From Pseudovibrio sp. M1P-2-3 (GTDB taxonomy: Bacteria > Pseudomonadota > Alphaproteobacteria > Rhizobiales > Stappiaceae), in NCBI RefSeq assembly GCF_031501865.1, contig NZ_JARRCW010000002.1, positions 1 through 64,000 on the forward strand: a stretch of 64,000 nucleotides of DNA, given 5' to 3'. Of the stretch, positions 42,362 to 51,535 are shown piece after piece. A program made the position numbers and the translations under genes. Below the pieces are notes generated by a model. It did not search any database. It saw only the letters and a list, made by a program, of their open reading frames with translations, and was not told where the DNA came from. Each line of letters begins with the position of its first letter. Within the stretch, counting starts at the first letter, position 1.

Positions 42362-43456
42362 TTACTCACAAAGTCCTGCTTGCGAAGCACCATTGCCGTA
42401 TAAGGAATTTAGCACAAGACAAGAAGTAACCTTCAGGTTCGTTAGAGCGATCCCGGCAATAACAAAGACGATTGCCATGGAATAAGTTCCCACCTGACGT
42501 CCATGTTTGGAGACTGCGTGCGCCATAGTAAGACCACGGGCAAATGTAACAACGCCAAATCCCGCTGCGATCCACAAAGAGTATTTAACAAGTTCCTTGT
42601 ACTTGAATAAAGCCTCGAACTCTCCGTTGCCTGTTCCCCCGTTATAGGACAAAAATTTACTCTCTTGAACAAGGCCACTTGTTCCAACCGGTCCTGAAAT
42701 GTTTCCTAAAAAGGTTGTGGTCAAAACCTCCATCAAGAACGGCGAATTCATCATGAGTATTGCAATTAATCCTTGCGTGATGAGCCCGCTAGTGGGTTGG
42801 CGTGTTTCTTTGACACCGGCAAGGCCAATTACTGCGCTTGCAAACAGTAAAAAACCGACAAAAAAGAGAAGTGCAAAGACAACAACAATGAGTATGGGAA
42901 TGATGTTTGTGGCAATGTTTTGCGCCATACAAGTGGCAGGTGCCATTGTGATTTGTTTATCTTTTGCTTGCGCAAAGCAGTTTAGGGTTTCGGCTACTGT
43001 ATGGTCACCAGTTACTCGAAATAATTCCAGAAAGTTCTTATCAGGATTCTCACCCTCAGAAAAATCCAAGTGCGATCCGACAAGTGTATCACCACCCTGA
43101 GCATAGTCGAAAAGCGATATCATTCCCATTCCGGCGGCATCTGGAAGGGCGATGAGGACGGCACCAGCTGTAATGTAGCTTAAAGCAACGCCTACACCTC
43201 CACCGCGCTCCCCCCCTGCAAGTTTTAGAAATCCTTTAAAGATGAACATCAGTCCAACTAAGCCAGCAATGATCACCACAAGGATAAAAAACGGTGTCCA
43301 ACTGTCTTCGAGTGCCCGTTTTAAAACTGCCCCGACCGTATCTATAGTACTAGGTTTGGTGGACGGTGATGAACCGGGATCAGTGCGCGCAAAAACCGTT
43401 TCCGGTAGACATAAAAGGATACCAAACAATAAGAGAGGAACGCGCTGGTTAACCAT
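42362..43456 (-). CDS. Type IVB secretion membrane protein, IcmC/DotE (IncI TraQ)-like
   Basis: A 364-residue exported membrane protein with a signal peptide (about 1-23, ending VFA|R). Predicted membrane helices fall at about 55-75, 85-105, 190-220, 230-250, 300-318 and 328-345, with a Gly-rich loop (GGERGGGVGVALSYITAGA) after the first. This layout, and the small two-helix neighbour at 43470 that looks like IcmD, suggest the IcmC/IcmD pair of Dot/Icm systems (TraQ/TraR in IncI plasmids). A TrbL-type identity is an alternative. The gene is 13 bases downstream of the IcmD-like gene. Confidence 0.55.
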   Translation of the reverse strand: MVNQRVPLLLFGILLCLPETVFARTDPGSSPSTKPSTIDTVGAVLKRALEDSWTPFFILVVIIAGLVGLMFIFKGFLKLAGGERGGGVGVALSYITAGAVLIALPDAAGMGMISLFDYAQGGDTLVGSHLDFSEGENPDKNFLELFRVTGDHTVAETLNCFAQAKDKQITMAPATCMAQNIATNIIPILIVVVFALLFFVGFLLFASAVIGLAGVKETRQPTSGLITQGLIAILMMNSPFLMEVLTTTFLGNISGPVGTSGLVQESKFLSYNGGTGNGEFEALFKYKELVKYSLWIAAGFGVVTFARGLTMAHAVSKHGRQVGTYSMAIVFVIAGIALTNLKVTSCLVLNSLYGNGASQAGLCE

Positions 43457-43469
43457 CGATCAGATTGCC

Positions 43470-43859
43470 TTAAAACTTAGTGTCACTGTCAAACTCGGCA
43501 CTACCCAGTCCGAGGCTTTCTGTGAGCATCCCGGTTGTTGCGGGGGCGACCATCATTGCAGCTCCAATGAGGCATAACGCTAGAGCGGTGCCGTAACCTG
43601 CGTCCCGTCCTTGTGAATTTGCCGCCTTATAGAATTTTATGAACCCGATCAGGAGAATGAAAACACCAGCAGCGAAGATTAATGCAACTCCGAGTTTTTT
43701 AATGTTATCCATTTGACCTGAAATAGTTCCAGCCGCGCCACCGAATGTTAGTTTATCAGTAGTAGTGCCATTATCTGCGAGCGCTTGTGTGGCACTTAAG
43801 ACTGTAACGGAAACAGCGGCGAGACCTTGATAATATAGGTTGTGAACCTTGTTCATCAT
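43470..43859 (-). CDS. Small type IVB secretion membrane protein, IcmD/DotP (TraR)-like
   Basis: A 129-residue protein with a signal or first membrane helix (about 9-28), then ISGQMDNIKKLGVALIFAAGVFILLIGF, a helix (about 55-75), a short GRDAGYGTALALCLIGAAMM helix (about 87-105) and an acidic tail. Small proteins with this order are found in IcmD/TraR of type IVB secretion. Co-transcribed with the IcmC-like gene. Confidence 0.55.
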   Translation of the reverse strand: MMNKVHNLYYQGLAAVSVTVLSATQALADNGTTTDKLTFGGAAGTISGQMDNIKKLGVALIFAAGVFILLIGFIKFYKAANSQGRDAGYGTALALCLIGAAMMVAPATTGMLTESLGLGSAEFDSDTKF

Positions 43860-43984
43860 TTTTTCGTCCTCATTGGTCTGTAAATTTCTCTGTATCAGAG
43901 GAATAAGGGTAATTTTGTTGCTCTCTAGTGAGAGTTAAAATATACTATAAAGATAATTAAAGGTAAATAATAGGATAAAGTGAA

Positions 43985-44686
43985 TTGAAAGATCTGGCTC
44001 ATCCCCAAAATGGACGAAAAAGCAAGGAAACGCCTCGCCGCTATCCAATTTATTCGCCTGAGGTTATGAGCGAGATAATCCTATTGGGGAGGCAATACGG
44101 CTATGTTCGCAATACCTATCTGGCTAGACTTGCCATTGCGCTTCTAGTTATCGTCACCGCACTTGTTATTGGGATCTTCATAATATGGGAGAAGCCCGCC
44201 AGATACAGGTATATCTTGACGACTGAAAAGGGTGTGGTCATGGAGCTTCCTCCGTTGGATGCCCCTAATCATACAAATGAGTATGTTGTAAAATGGACCA
44301 TCGATGCGATCACCAACCTCCATAGCTATGACTTTGTGAACTATCGCCAACAAATGGCCGTTTCACGGAAAAAACTTACACCAAATGGCTGGAGCAGCTT
44401 TGAAGAGGCCTTAAAGCCTAGTGGCCAGTTCAATACTATTTTCCAGCTTGGTTTTGTGGCTATGGCTGCCCCAAATGGGCCAGGCCAGGTGGTCGCAACG
44501 GGTAATTATCGTGGTAGGTATGCATGGAAAGTGAAGTTCCCGATCATTCTAACCTACCAATCTCCCCGTGACGATGGTCCCCCAAAGATCATAACTCAAA
44601 AACGAGTGGCGACCGTAACAGTCATTCGGATGCCAGAGTATTTGCATGACAGTGGTTTGGCCGTCATCGGTCATGTCATTCAGTAA
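43985..44686 (+). CDS. DotI/IcmL (IncI TraM)-like inner-membrane channel protein
   Basis: A 233-residue bitopic membrane protein. A cytoplasmic N-terminus of about 40 residues is followed by one membrane helix (about 41-63) and a periplasmic NTF2-like domain with the family's run of YVVKWTIDAITNLHSYDFVNYRQQM (shown: WTIDAITNLHSYDFVNYR) and the late VVATGNYRGRYAWKV/ITYQSP-like strands. In type IVB systems DotI forms a ring in the inner membrane that is needed for substrate transfer. The start is TTG at 43985, with TAGGATAAA ahead. It is divergent from the IcmD-like gene and convergent with the next gene. Confidence 0.8.
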   Translation: MKDLAHPQNGRKSKETPRRYPIYSPEVMSEIILLGRQYGYVRNTYLARLAIALLVIVTALVIGIFIIWEKPARYRYILTTEKGVVMELPPLDAPNHTNEYVVKWTIDAITNLHSYDFVNYRQQMAVSRKKLTPNGWSSFEEALKPSGQFNTIFQLGFVAMAAPNGPGQVVATGNYRGRYAWKVKFPIILTYQSPRDDGPPKIITQKRVATVTVIRMPEYLHDSGLAVIGHVIQ

Positions 44687-44719
44687 GTCTTGCTCGCCAA
44701 TATTATTCTTTTAACATCC

Positions 44720-45775
44720 TTAGAAGAGTACGCCTGTTGCATCCGGTGCTGTTGATCTTGTACTCAAGGGCGGTGTACTCACGCGAAATTTCTGCCATAT
44801 ATTGGCCATTGGGCTCTTATAGCGACTACCTTTGACAAACTTAATGGAAAAAGTATGCCGGTTGCCATTTTGCGATGCATCGAGTTCCAACTTCGTGTGG
44901 CCGTCCATGAAGGTATGGTTACCAGTTAGCAACCTATTCCCTAGATACTCACCTCCTTCGTGGTACTTGGCCAGCTTTGCATTATATGAGCGCGTGGCAG
45001 TTTTTATTACGTTGTTGAGGTTTTCACCATGAGCAACAAATTTCAGACCCGTCACAACCCATGGGGCCGTAAAGATGACCTTTTTAGGGAGCTTGGAACA
45101 ATATGGTATGGCTGCAGGACAGTCATCCATTTCCATACCACCCATTTGAGTAAGTTTAGTCAATCCGTATAAGCGCAGCCCTGGACGTTTCCCAGTACTG
45201 CTAAGGGCCAGATGATTGGCATTAGGCTCAAGTCTCATGGTTAAGACAAAATCCGCACCAAACAGGCTCACGGGTTTCAATCGCACATGCACGGGAAGCC
45301 AGAGAGCAAGCTGTCTATGCTTTTTATGATGCTCTTCCAGTGCGAAATATACCCCATCCCTTGTTTCATGGCTTGCCAGCTGGATGACGGAGTTTTGCAC
45401 TCTGGCCAATTTGCGATCATTGTTGGTCGATATCTTTTGCTCATTTGTCATTATTGTGGCTTGGACTAGTGAATGTACCATTTTATAGTCAAAATCAAAT
45501 CGTGAGAAGTTGAAATCCCACGACTTTGACGCATCAGTTGTCGGAAAATAGAAATTTAGACGAACATCACCGGGTATTGTTCGAAGTTTACAAACTGCAG
45601 TTAAAAACTCCTCTTCCAACTGGATTTGTAATGGCCATTTAATCCCACCAGATTTTACTGGTTGGTTAACGCCTGGTAACTGGCAGGGTGTAGTGGGAGA
45701 AGCATTTGCAAAATGCCAGGTAGGTAGCAGGGAAAGAAAGACAAAAAATAATCCAAGAACGACCTGACCGACCAT
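44720..45775 (-). CDS. Exported hypothetical protein
   Basis: A 351-residue protein with a clear Sec signal peptide (about 1-25, cleavage near ANA|S). The mature part is mostly beta-strand by appearance and has a few Cys (about residues 32, 57, 220 and 227) that could form disulfides. I do not recognise it. Lying between the DotI-like gene and small membrane-protein genes, it might be a periplasmic part of the transfer apparatus (DotH-like proteins have similar length), but I see no DotH motif. Confidence 0.6.
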   Translation of the reverse strand: MVGQVVLGLFFVFLSLLPTWHFANASPTTPCQLPGVNQPVKSGGIKWPLQIQLEEEFLTAVCKLRTIPGDVRLNFYFPTTDASKSWDFNFSRFDFDYKMVHSLVQATIMTNEQKISTNNDRKLARVQNSVIQLASHETRDGVYFALEEHHKKHRQLALWLPVHVRLKPVSLFGADFVLTMRLEPNANHLALSSTGKRPGLRLYGLTKLTQMGGMEMDDCPAAIPYCSKLPKKVIFTAPWVVTGLKFVAHGENLNNVIKTATRSYNAKLAKYHEGGEYLGNRLLTGNHTFMDGHTKLELDASQNGNRHTFSIKFVKGSRYKSPMANIWQKFRVSTPPLSTRSTAPDATGVLF

Positions 45776-45858
45776 AATACTACTTGATCCTTATTCAATC
45801 CTAATTTAGGGATAACAATTAGATCATATATTAGGAAAAATAAACCTATAGGTAAAGT

Positions 45859-46104
45859 ATGGAACCTTTATACCGCTCTCAGGATGTATATGCTGTTTTC
45901 GACAGGTTTATGCGCCTACTGCTTTTACCTATTAAGGCTCTAAACCTGGTTGTTGAAACGCTGTTATCATTACTCATTTTAGGCCTTGTTGCTGGTGGAT
46001 TTGCGCTCTGGTACGGGATAATTCCGGATAGGGTTGTCATGGATGTAATAATGGCAATCGGGGAACGAATATTTGAACTAATTGATATGTTTTCGGTTCT
46101 TTAA
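45859..46104 (+). CDS. Small single-helix membrane protein
   Basis: An 81-residue protein with a long hydrophobic region (about 20-55, LLLLPIKALNLVVETLLSLLILGLVAGG) and short polar ends. The ATG follows AGGTAAAG. It is the first gene of a short plus-strand run that leads to the pilin gene. Function unknown; a small inner-membrane part of the transfer or pilus apparatus is plausible. Confidence 0.55.
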   Translation: MEPLYRSQDVYAVFDRFMRLLLLPIKALNLVVETLLSLLILGLVAGGFALWYGIIPDRVVMDVIMAIGERIFELIDMFSVL

Positions 46105-46143
46105 GGCCTATAAAGGAAACAGCATAGATTAAGGTAAAATAGT

Positions 46144-46569
46144 TTGAGCAATAAATCTAACAAAGATAAATCTGCAGATAAACTAATTGGGGATGTTGCC
46201 GGTGGTCCTATTTCTTTCAAACTGGTTGGTGCAGCTCAATTCTCAGAAACTGCAATACTTGCTCCAACGCGTGAGCGAGTTTACATTGCCATAGCCAATA
46301 TACTGACAGTTTCCAATATTCTTTCTGATGTATTGATTGAATTGAAAATTGTTTATGGCAATGATCAAACTACAAAGAATGAATATATATACTGTGACAT
46401 TCTTAAAACATACTTTGATAGCCCATCAACTAAATTAATTGATGATGTTTTGTTTCCGGAAGAGCAATATATTCTGGATAAGGTATCATCTTTGGATAAA
46501 GATAGTGTCACCCCAGTTTTGTTTAGAAATTTGGCAGACCTTGTTAATAGGATAAATATCGATAGCTAG
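46144..46569 (+). CDS. Hypothetical protein upstream of pilS
   Basis: A 141-residue soluble protein that starts at TTG with an AAGGTAAAA site ahead. It has no signal peptide, no cysteine until the middle (YCD) and no motif that I know. It lies 39 bases after the small membrane-protein gene and 59 bases before pilS, so it is probably part of the same unit. Confidence 0.55.
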   Translation: MSNKSNKDKSADKLIGDVAGGPISFKLVGAAQFSETAILAPTRERVYIAIANILTVSNILSDVLIELKIVYGNDQTTKNEYIYCDILKTYFDSPSTKLIDDVLFPEEQYILDKVSSLDKDSVTPVLFRNLADLVNRINIDS

Positions 46570-46628
46570 TGGTAATTTTGCTTATGATATTTTAAAAAAT
46601 AACATACTATCAAAAGGAGAAATGATAG

Positions 46629-47198
46629 ATGACTAAATATGAAAGCCAGCAAAATAATTGGCAGGCTGCAATTACCAAGAGACGTAATAAGGGTGCGACA
46701 CTCACCGAGATGCTTCTTGTTATGGGCATTATCGCAGGCATCCTAGTGACAGTATTTGTGACATACCAGCTCACTGAAGACTCTAGAAAATCAACAGAGG
46801 CTATGCAAGAGCTTGCCTCAATACAATCCAAAATTCGTAACCTATACAGTGGGCAATCCAACTACAACGGTATTGGAAACTCCTCTGTAATCAAGATGCT
46901 TCCCAGTACAATGGTTAACGGATCAAGTGTCCTAAACGCCTTTCAAGGGGTCGTAACTATTGCTGCTGCTGATGGTGGGGGCGGTTCAAACTCTGGCTTC
47001 TCAATCAAGTACGATAACATTCCTATGGAAGGATGTATTGATCTAGCTACGTCAGACCTTGGGCCGAGTGTTTACACAATTAAAGTCAACACGACGACTA
47101 AGAGTTTGGGCTCTGGTGATGAGCTTCCGTTTAACCCTGGTAATGCATCAACGGCTTGTAGTAGTGAAGTGAATAGCCTTACATGGATCTTCCGATAG
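46629..47198 (+). CDS. pilS: Type IVb major prepilin, PilS-like
   Basis: A 189-residue prepilin. The leader ends KRRNKG with cleavage after Gly22, giving a mature N-terminus ATLTEMLLVMGIIAGILV with Glu at position 5. The mature domain has the PilS layout (QELASIQSKIRNLYSGQSNYNGIGNS-type helix end, then MLPSTMVNG) and two Cys (about 138 and 179) for the usual pilin disulfide. In R64, pilS lies between pilR and pilT; here it is 18 kb from the rest of the pil genes and beyond an insertion element. The prepilin peptidase (PilU) and lytic transglycosylase (PilT) of such systems are not in the window. Confidence 0.85.
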   Translation: MTKYESQQNNWQAAITKRRNKGATLTEMLLVMGIIAGILVTVFVTYQLTEDSRKSTEAMQELASIQSKIRNLYSGQSNYNGIGNSSVIKMLPSTMVNGSSVLNAFQGVVTIAAADGGGGSNSGFSIKYDNIPMEGCIDLATSDLGPSVYTIKVNTTTKSLGSGDELPFNPGNASTACSSEVNSLTWIFR

Positions 47199-47238
47199 AC
47201 CCTATTCCAACTCCTTAAGTATTTAGACATATGATACT

Positions 47239-47565
47239 GTGTCTGGTGATGTAAACAACACTATCGGACACAGTATATTTGAACTAGCTTATTTTTCTTT
47301 GCCCACCTCCCCTGTTTTGTGGGCAGATACTTTTGAAAATAAATCCCGCATCTATCACCCTACTTACGAGACTGTAACAGCCCCCGATGGGCCTTCTGGG
47401 ACCTACAATAATTGTCTATGGGTCTCACCGGAGCTGGTATGTGTGGCGCGGTGGATCTGGACACAAAAGGGACGTTTGTGCCCTAGGTGGTTTCTCAGTA
47501 GGGATATACATTCGACATATCCTTACGATGAGGTAGCTTGTATATACACTAAACATACCCCTTAG
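47239..47565 (+). CDS. Doubtful reading frame between pilS and vapB
   Basis: A 108-residue frame from GTG, without a good ribosome site. The composition (many Tyr, Trp, Cys and Pro) is odd and I find no domain. It fills an otherwise gene-free stretch of 376 bases, so I list it, but it may be noncoding. Confidence 0.2.
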   Translation: MSGDVNNTIGHSIFELAYFSLPTSPVLWADTFENKSRIYHPTYETVTAPDGPSGTYNNCLWVSPELVCVARWIWTQKGRLCPRWFLSRDIHSTYPYDEVACIYTKHTP

Positions 47566-47574
47566 GAGGTCACT

Positions 47575-47787
47575 GTGTTCGAATGTGCAGTATTCACGTC
47601 AAACCGGAATCAAGCGGTTCGGCTCCCCAAAGCTGCCTCACTGCCGGATCATATAAAACGGGTTGAGATTGTAGTGGTCGGAAACACCCGTATCATTTCC
47701 CCTGCGGGGGAAAGTTGGGCCATTTGGTTCGATGGTCCATCAGTAAGTGACGATTTCATGAGTGAAAGAGAGAGGTGGTCCGGTTTA
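47575..47787 (+). pseudogene. vapB: VapB-type antitoxin, interrupted by IS3
   Basis: The start is a GTG with a perfect AGGAGGT site. The first 65-70 residues match VapB antitoxins: N-R-N-Q-A-V-R-L-P-K in the AbrB-like DNA-binding part, V-V-V-G-N-T-R-I-I-S-P, then S-W-A-x-W-F-D-G and S-D-D-F-M-S-E-R-E. The IS3 end follows where the toxin-binding tail should finish, and no vapC toxin is seen beyond the element (49035-49229). The module is broken and the toxin lost. Confidence 0.75.
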
Positions 47788-47828
47788 TTTAGACAGGTGA
47801 GCGAGATTTATAAGTGGATCTGCTCCTG

Positions 47829-48662
47829 TTACGCTGCTTGCTGAGTAAGCTGCGGGTCTTTGTTGTAATAAGCCTGATCCGGTGTCTTTCCGTCAAGCGA
47901 TGAATGCGGTCTACGCTGATTATAAAAGGTTATGTAGTTTGCAAGAGATGTCCTTGCCTCCCGTACATTGTTGTAGGCTTTGAGATAAACCTCCTCGTAC
48001 TTGATGGTGCGCCAGAGCCGTTCGACAAACACATTGTCCCGCCATGCCCCCTTACCATCCATGGAAATTTCGATGTTTTCTCGTTTGAGAACTTGTATGA
48101 AGTCCGTGCTGGTGAATTGCGATCCTTGATCTGAGTTGAAGATCTCCGGCTTACCATACTTGGCCAATGCTTCCTGCAAAGCATCAATGCAAAAGTCGGC
48201 CTCCATAGTGGTTGATAGTCTCCAGGACAGGACCTTACGGGTGTACCAGTCGAGGATGGCGACCAGATAAACAAAGCCCTTTGCCATGGGAATATAGGTC
48301 AGGTCCGTTGCCCAGACTTGATTAGGCCGTTTAACCTCCCGATCGCGCAACAAATATGGATAGATCTTGTGCCCTGTTGCTGGCTTGGAGGTGTTGGGGC
48401 GCCGGTAAAGGGCCGCAATGCCCATCTTCCTCATCAGCGAGCGGACCTTGAAGCGGCCAACTTTATGGCCCTCAGCCTTCAAAAGCCGTTGCAGCATACG
48501 GCTTCCGGCGAAAGGGTAACTCAAATGCAGTTCATCGAGCCGTCGCATCAAGGCCAGCTCTTCCGTTGAGACCGGTTTGGGCACGTAATAAACGGAGCTG
48601 CGCGAGATCCCTAAAGCCTTGGTCTGACGCGTGATCGATAGGTCATGAGTGCGGTTTATCAT
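47829..48662 (-). CDS. IS3-family transposase OrfB
   Basis: A full 277-residue OrfB with an integrase catalytic core: first Asp in WATDLTYIPM, second in NSDQGSQFTS, Glu in DNVFVERLWRTIKYEEVY (D-D-35-E), and the usual end YNQRRPHSSLDGKTP. The N-terminal HTH_21-like part contains RRLDELHLSYPFAGSRMLQ. Its ATG overlaps the stop of orfA by four bases; in IS3 elements OrfAB is made by frameshifting or coupling. Confidence 0.95.
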   Translation of the reverse strand: MINRTHDLSITRQTKALGISRSSVYYVPKPVSTEELALMRRLDELHLSYPFAGSRMLQRLLKAEGHKVGRFKVRSLMRKMGIAALYRRPNTSKPATGHKIYPYLLRDREVKRPNQVWATDLTYIPMAKGFVYLVAILDWYTRKVLSWRLSTTMEADFCIDALQEALAKYGKPEIFNSDQGSQFTSTDFIQVLKRENIEISMDGKGAWRDNVFVERLWRTIKYEEVYLKAYNNVREARTSLANYITFYNQRRPHSSLDGKTPDQAYYNKDPQLTQQAA

Positions 48663-48967
48663 TTTTTGGCGCTCAGCAAGCCCGCTTTTGTGAGCGCTCC
48701 TTCCAAAAAATCATTCTCCAGAGTTAACTCGCCGATCTTGGCATGCAGATGCTTGAGGTCGACCTCAGGGGCAGATTTCCTCTGTTTGTCGGCACCAAAA
48801 ACATCCGGCATGGCGGCCAGCGCATGATCCTTCCATTGCTTGATCTGGTTAGGGTGCACATCAAACTCCTGAGCTAATTCACTCAGTGTTTTCTCACCGC
48901 GGATTGCTGCTAAAGCCACTTTCGCTTTGAAAGCCGGGCTGTGGTTGCGCCTTGGACGTCTAGTCAT
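48659..48967 (-). CDS. IS3-family transposase OrfA
   Basis: A 102-residue OrfA with the helix-turn-helix AFKAKVALAAIRGEKTLSEL then FDVHPNQIKQWK, and a leucine-zipper-like end (LHAKIGELTLENDFLEGAL). It is followed by orfB with an ATGA overlap. Confidence 0.95.
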   Translation of the reverse strand: MTRRPRRNHSPAFKAKVALAAIRGEKTLSELAQEFDVHPNQIKQWKDHALAAMPDVFGADKQRKSAPEVDLKHLHAKIGELTLENDFLEGALTKAGLLSAKK

Positions 48968-49229
48968 AGGGTTCTCCTGTTCTTGGCATCATGCCAGTTT
49001 CAGGAGCAATATCCACTTATACGACCTGTCTAAATTTCCTAGGCCACTTCTAAACTAAGTTAGGCTGAACTTAAACCCAGAACTTCAAAGGCATTAGGTC
49101 GCTCAGGCCGAACGTTTACATTTATAGCAGGGACCGCCGAACTAAAAAGCGATGTGCAAAAGATGTTGTACGTTGTCGCGTATTTTATGACCTAGAACGA
49201 AATGTGAAATAGTCTTGTGTGTACAAAGA

Positions 49230-50399
49230 CTATTTGGATTCTTGCATCCCACTATTAATTCTTCTTATTAAGTTATATGCCAAATGGGGACATTTATCTT
49301 TGTGCCTGTATTTACCTGTATTTCTCACAACATTTGTTGCAACATGAAACCCTGTCCCTGCACATATTGGGGAATACTCACAGCTTCCACAGCATCCTCG
49401 AGCATGTATCTTCATAGCGCTACGTTCAACCGCTCCAATGCCTTGCTGTAGTATTTCGCTAATTGAATTATGTTGTATATTGCCCATTACTTTTAAACCA
49501 TGGCGTGGCGCATGGGTAATGTCTCCTACAGCTTCTAGCTTAGGCATCAAATTTCCAAATGAATCGAATTGGAGCGAATGACGTATAGTACTTTCCATCA
49601 TGTCTTTAATTACTTGTCCACTACTTACTGAACCATTACACTTTAAGGCATTTATTGTCTTTTCAATGACCGGTCTGTAACTTGTGGTGATCCACTCTAC
49701 TCCTTGTGCTAGCGTATCAAACTCCATAATCCAGTCGTTAATTACTTCGATGTTATCTATTGTTTCATGAGCATTGGATAAGGAGGGAGCCCAATTGACG
49801 GTTAACTCACTAAAATTATAATCCTTTGCAAAGGCAATTAGCTCGTGAGGAGTGATATCACAGCAACCTGAACTAGAGAGGTTGATAGACAGATCCACTT
49901 TACCAAATAGCCTTTTTGCCTCATGAACCATCGACTTCCAGCGAGGTCCGAACTTTATTGATTTTGTGATCCTACCATCTAAAACTACAAGTGGTATAAG
50001 GCTAATTGGTCCGGAAATACTATGATGAACTTGCCGGAGTGTCTCGAGAACTTTTGATGGTTTTGCTACTAACGAAGTCGAAAAGAATACTGCACTATGC
50101 TCAATATCTGATGGACATCCAGTGGTTATAATGTCAGAGCCGACCTTGTGAAGTTTGGCGATGTAGTCCGCACCCATTAAAACATGGTCCGCTATACCAA
50201 ATGTTATATTTATCCTGTTCAATTTTTCTAGGTCTTCAAGGTAATTCTTTGTTCTCTCTTGTATAATTTCAAGAAGATCCCACGACATATCTGGTGATGT
50301 GATGGTGCGCTCTGAGCTAGTAAGGATACATCCTGCACAGCTGCCCAAGCACGACAGAACATCATCTATCTGAATTTGTAGTTCACTGGCTTGCTGCAT
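49230..50399 (-). CDS. Divergent radical SAM protein E1 (no GGEP)
   Basis: A 389-residue protein from ATG 50399, chosen over ATG 50411 because GAGGG lies five bases ahead. C-x3-C-x2-C is at Cys17, 21 and 24 (CLGSCAGC), followed by ILTSSERT. This C-x-G-[ST]-C-x2-C-[ILV]-L-[ST]-x-[AS]-E-R signature is shared with the genes at 59075 and 60195. Instead of GGEP the second strand reads ITFGIADHVLM. The C-terminus has CCGSCEYSPICAG and a late Cys, a SPASM-like set. A W-A-P-S motif in the middle is shared with 59075. It follows E2 by 35 bases from the chosen start. The family seems distant from the named peptide maturases. Substrate unknown. Confidence 0.75.
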   Translation of the reverse strand: MQQASELQIQIDDVLSCLGSCAGCILTSSERTITSPDMSWDLLEIIQERTKNYLEDLEKLNRINITFGIADHVLMGADYIAKLHKVGSDIITTGCPSDIEHSAVFFSTSLVAKPSKVLETLRQVHHSISGPISLIPLVVLDGRITKSIKFGPRWKSMVHEAKRLFGKVDLSINLSSSGCCDITPHELIAFAKDYNFSELTVNWAPSLSNAHETIDNIEVINDWIMEFDTLAQGVEWITTSYRPVIEKTINALKCNGSVSSGQVIKDMMESTIRHSLQFDSFGNLMPKLEAVGDITHAPRHGLKVMGNIQHNSISEILQQGIGAVERSAMKIHARGCCGSCEYSPICAGTGFHVATNVVRNTGKYRHKDKCPHLAYNLIRRINSGMQESK

Positions 50400-50434
50400 T
50401 TTCGCCCTCATTATGTTTATCGATTTATGAGTAT

Positions 50435-51535
50435 TCAGGAGTTAATGGATGAATTTTTTGCTCTTGCTCCTTTTTCGAAAAGATGGCGTGTATGATCTAT
50501 AAACCCTTTGAAACCAGGACAGTCTTTGTCCACTTCAGGGTTCCAGTGTTTGGCGAGCACACCGCAACCAGATCTACAAAACGAATATGCATCACAATTA
50601 ATGCAGGCTTTATTAGGCCGGCTGGCTTTAACTACGTTACGTCGAAAACTTGTGGTCTTGCTAACTTCTAAAACACTTGTCTCCAAAACATTACCAGACC
50701 ATTCTGCGTTTTGTGCGCCCCCTGCCTCTAAACAAGTGGCTGCATTTCCATTCCAATCAATGTCTATTGATCCTGGTATAATTGGGCATACGATATCATC
50801 CAGAGGTTGATCTAATTCGATTGCATATAACAGGCTATCAATCGGGTTTATGTACAGATCAGGGTCCTTATCCTTATTCTCTATGTACCAATTGGCGACA
50901 TCAATAAGGAACTTACTGGTTTCATGGAATTGTGGGAATACTGTTTCTCTATTTAGAGCGCCATCACCAGACGGTATAAAGAAGCCAAAATGGATTTTTT
51001 TTATACCTTCGTTATTGTATAGCCTCTTAATAATTTCAAGAGCGCCTTCCTTTATCACGGGAAGTGTTATTGAGGTAGTCACTCCGAACTCTAATTTTGC
51101 GGCTCTAATTGTGGCGATAGCGTTCCTCCACCGTTCTTCCAACTTTGGTTTTGGAAAACGTGTATGAGGTTCCCATGATGTGTTAATACGATCAAATAGG
51201 CGGGCAATCTTTAGGATCTCAGGATGGAGTAAGTTCGACACCAAACATAATTCATAGGTGTATCCATTTCCCGATAGAATCTCTTTTATTTTCGGGATTA
51301 CACTTTGGAAAAAGGGCAAACCCAACATTGTGGGCTCCCCCCCTATTACATGAATTTCGGCATGACGATTTCCAGAATCAATCATATGAGCAGATATACC
51401 TCGCACGATGCTGAGAATGGCATCGCTAGTCATTGAGCCAGATTCTTTTTTGACTAGTGAAGAAATATAGCAGTGAGTACATCTCAGATTGCAGTCACGA
51501 GTAACATTTATCTGGTATAGAAAAGTCCCTGACAT
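50435..51535 (-). CDS. Radical SAM/SPASM protein E2
   Basis: A 366-residue enzyme with C-x3-C-x2-C at Cys15, 19 and 22 (DCNLRCTHC) and a full GGEP at 65-68 (VIGGEPTML). The C-terminus has a SPASM-type set: a Cys in DDIVCP, then AATCLEAGG, C-x2-C-x5-C-x3-C (CINCDAYSFCRSGC) and DCPG. It is close to well known SPASM peptide maturases. It is the first gene of the E2-E1 unit and is divergent from E3 across 105 bases. One enzyme with GGEP coupled to one without it may be a working pair. Confidence 0.88.
   Translation of the reverse strand: MSGTFLYQINVTRDCNLRCTHCYISSLVKKESGSMTSDAILSIVRGISAHMIDSGNRHAEIHVIGGEPTMLGLPFFQSVIPKIKEILSGNGYTYELCLVSNLLHPEILKIARLFDRINTSWEPHTRFPKPKLEERWRNAIATIRAAKLEFGVTTSITLPVIKEGALEIIKRLYNNEGIKKIHFGFFIPSGDGALNRETVFPQFHETSKFLIDVANWYIENKDKDPDLYINPIDSLLYAIELDQPLDDIVCPIIPGSIDIDWNGNAATCLEAGGAQNAEWSGNVLETSVLEVSKTTSFRRNVVKASRPNKACINCDAYSFCRSGCGVLAKHWNPEVDKDCPGFKGFIDHTRHLFEKGARAKNSSINS

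Larger units (their letters stand above)
47788..49034 (-). mobile_element. IS3-family insertion sequence, copy 1
   Basis: The element is about 1247 bp. Its ends are inverted repeats TTTAGACAGGT (47788 on) and, on the other strand, TTTAGACAGGT from 49034 inward, each followed within some ten bases by ATAAGTGGAT. Two overlapping genes, orfA and orfB, lie on the minus strand. I could not define a clean target duplication. Confidence 0.85.
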
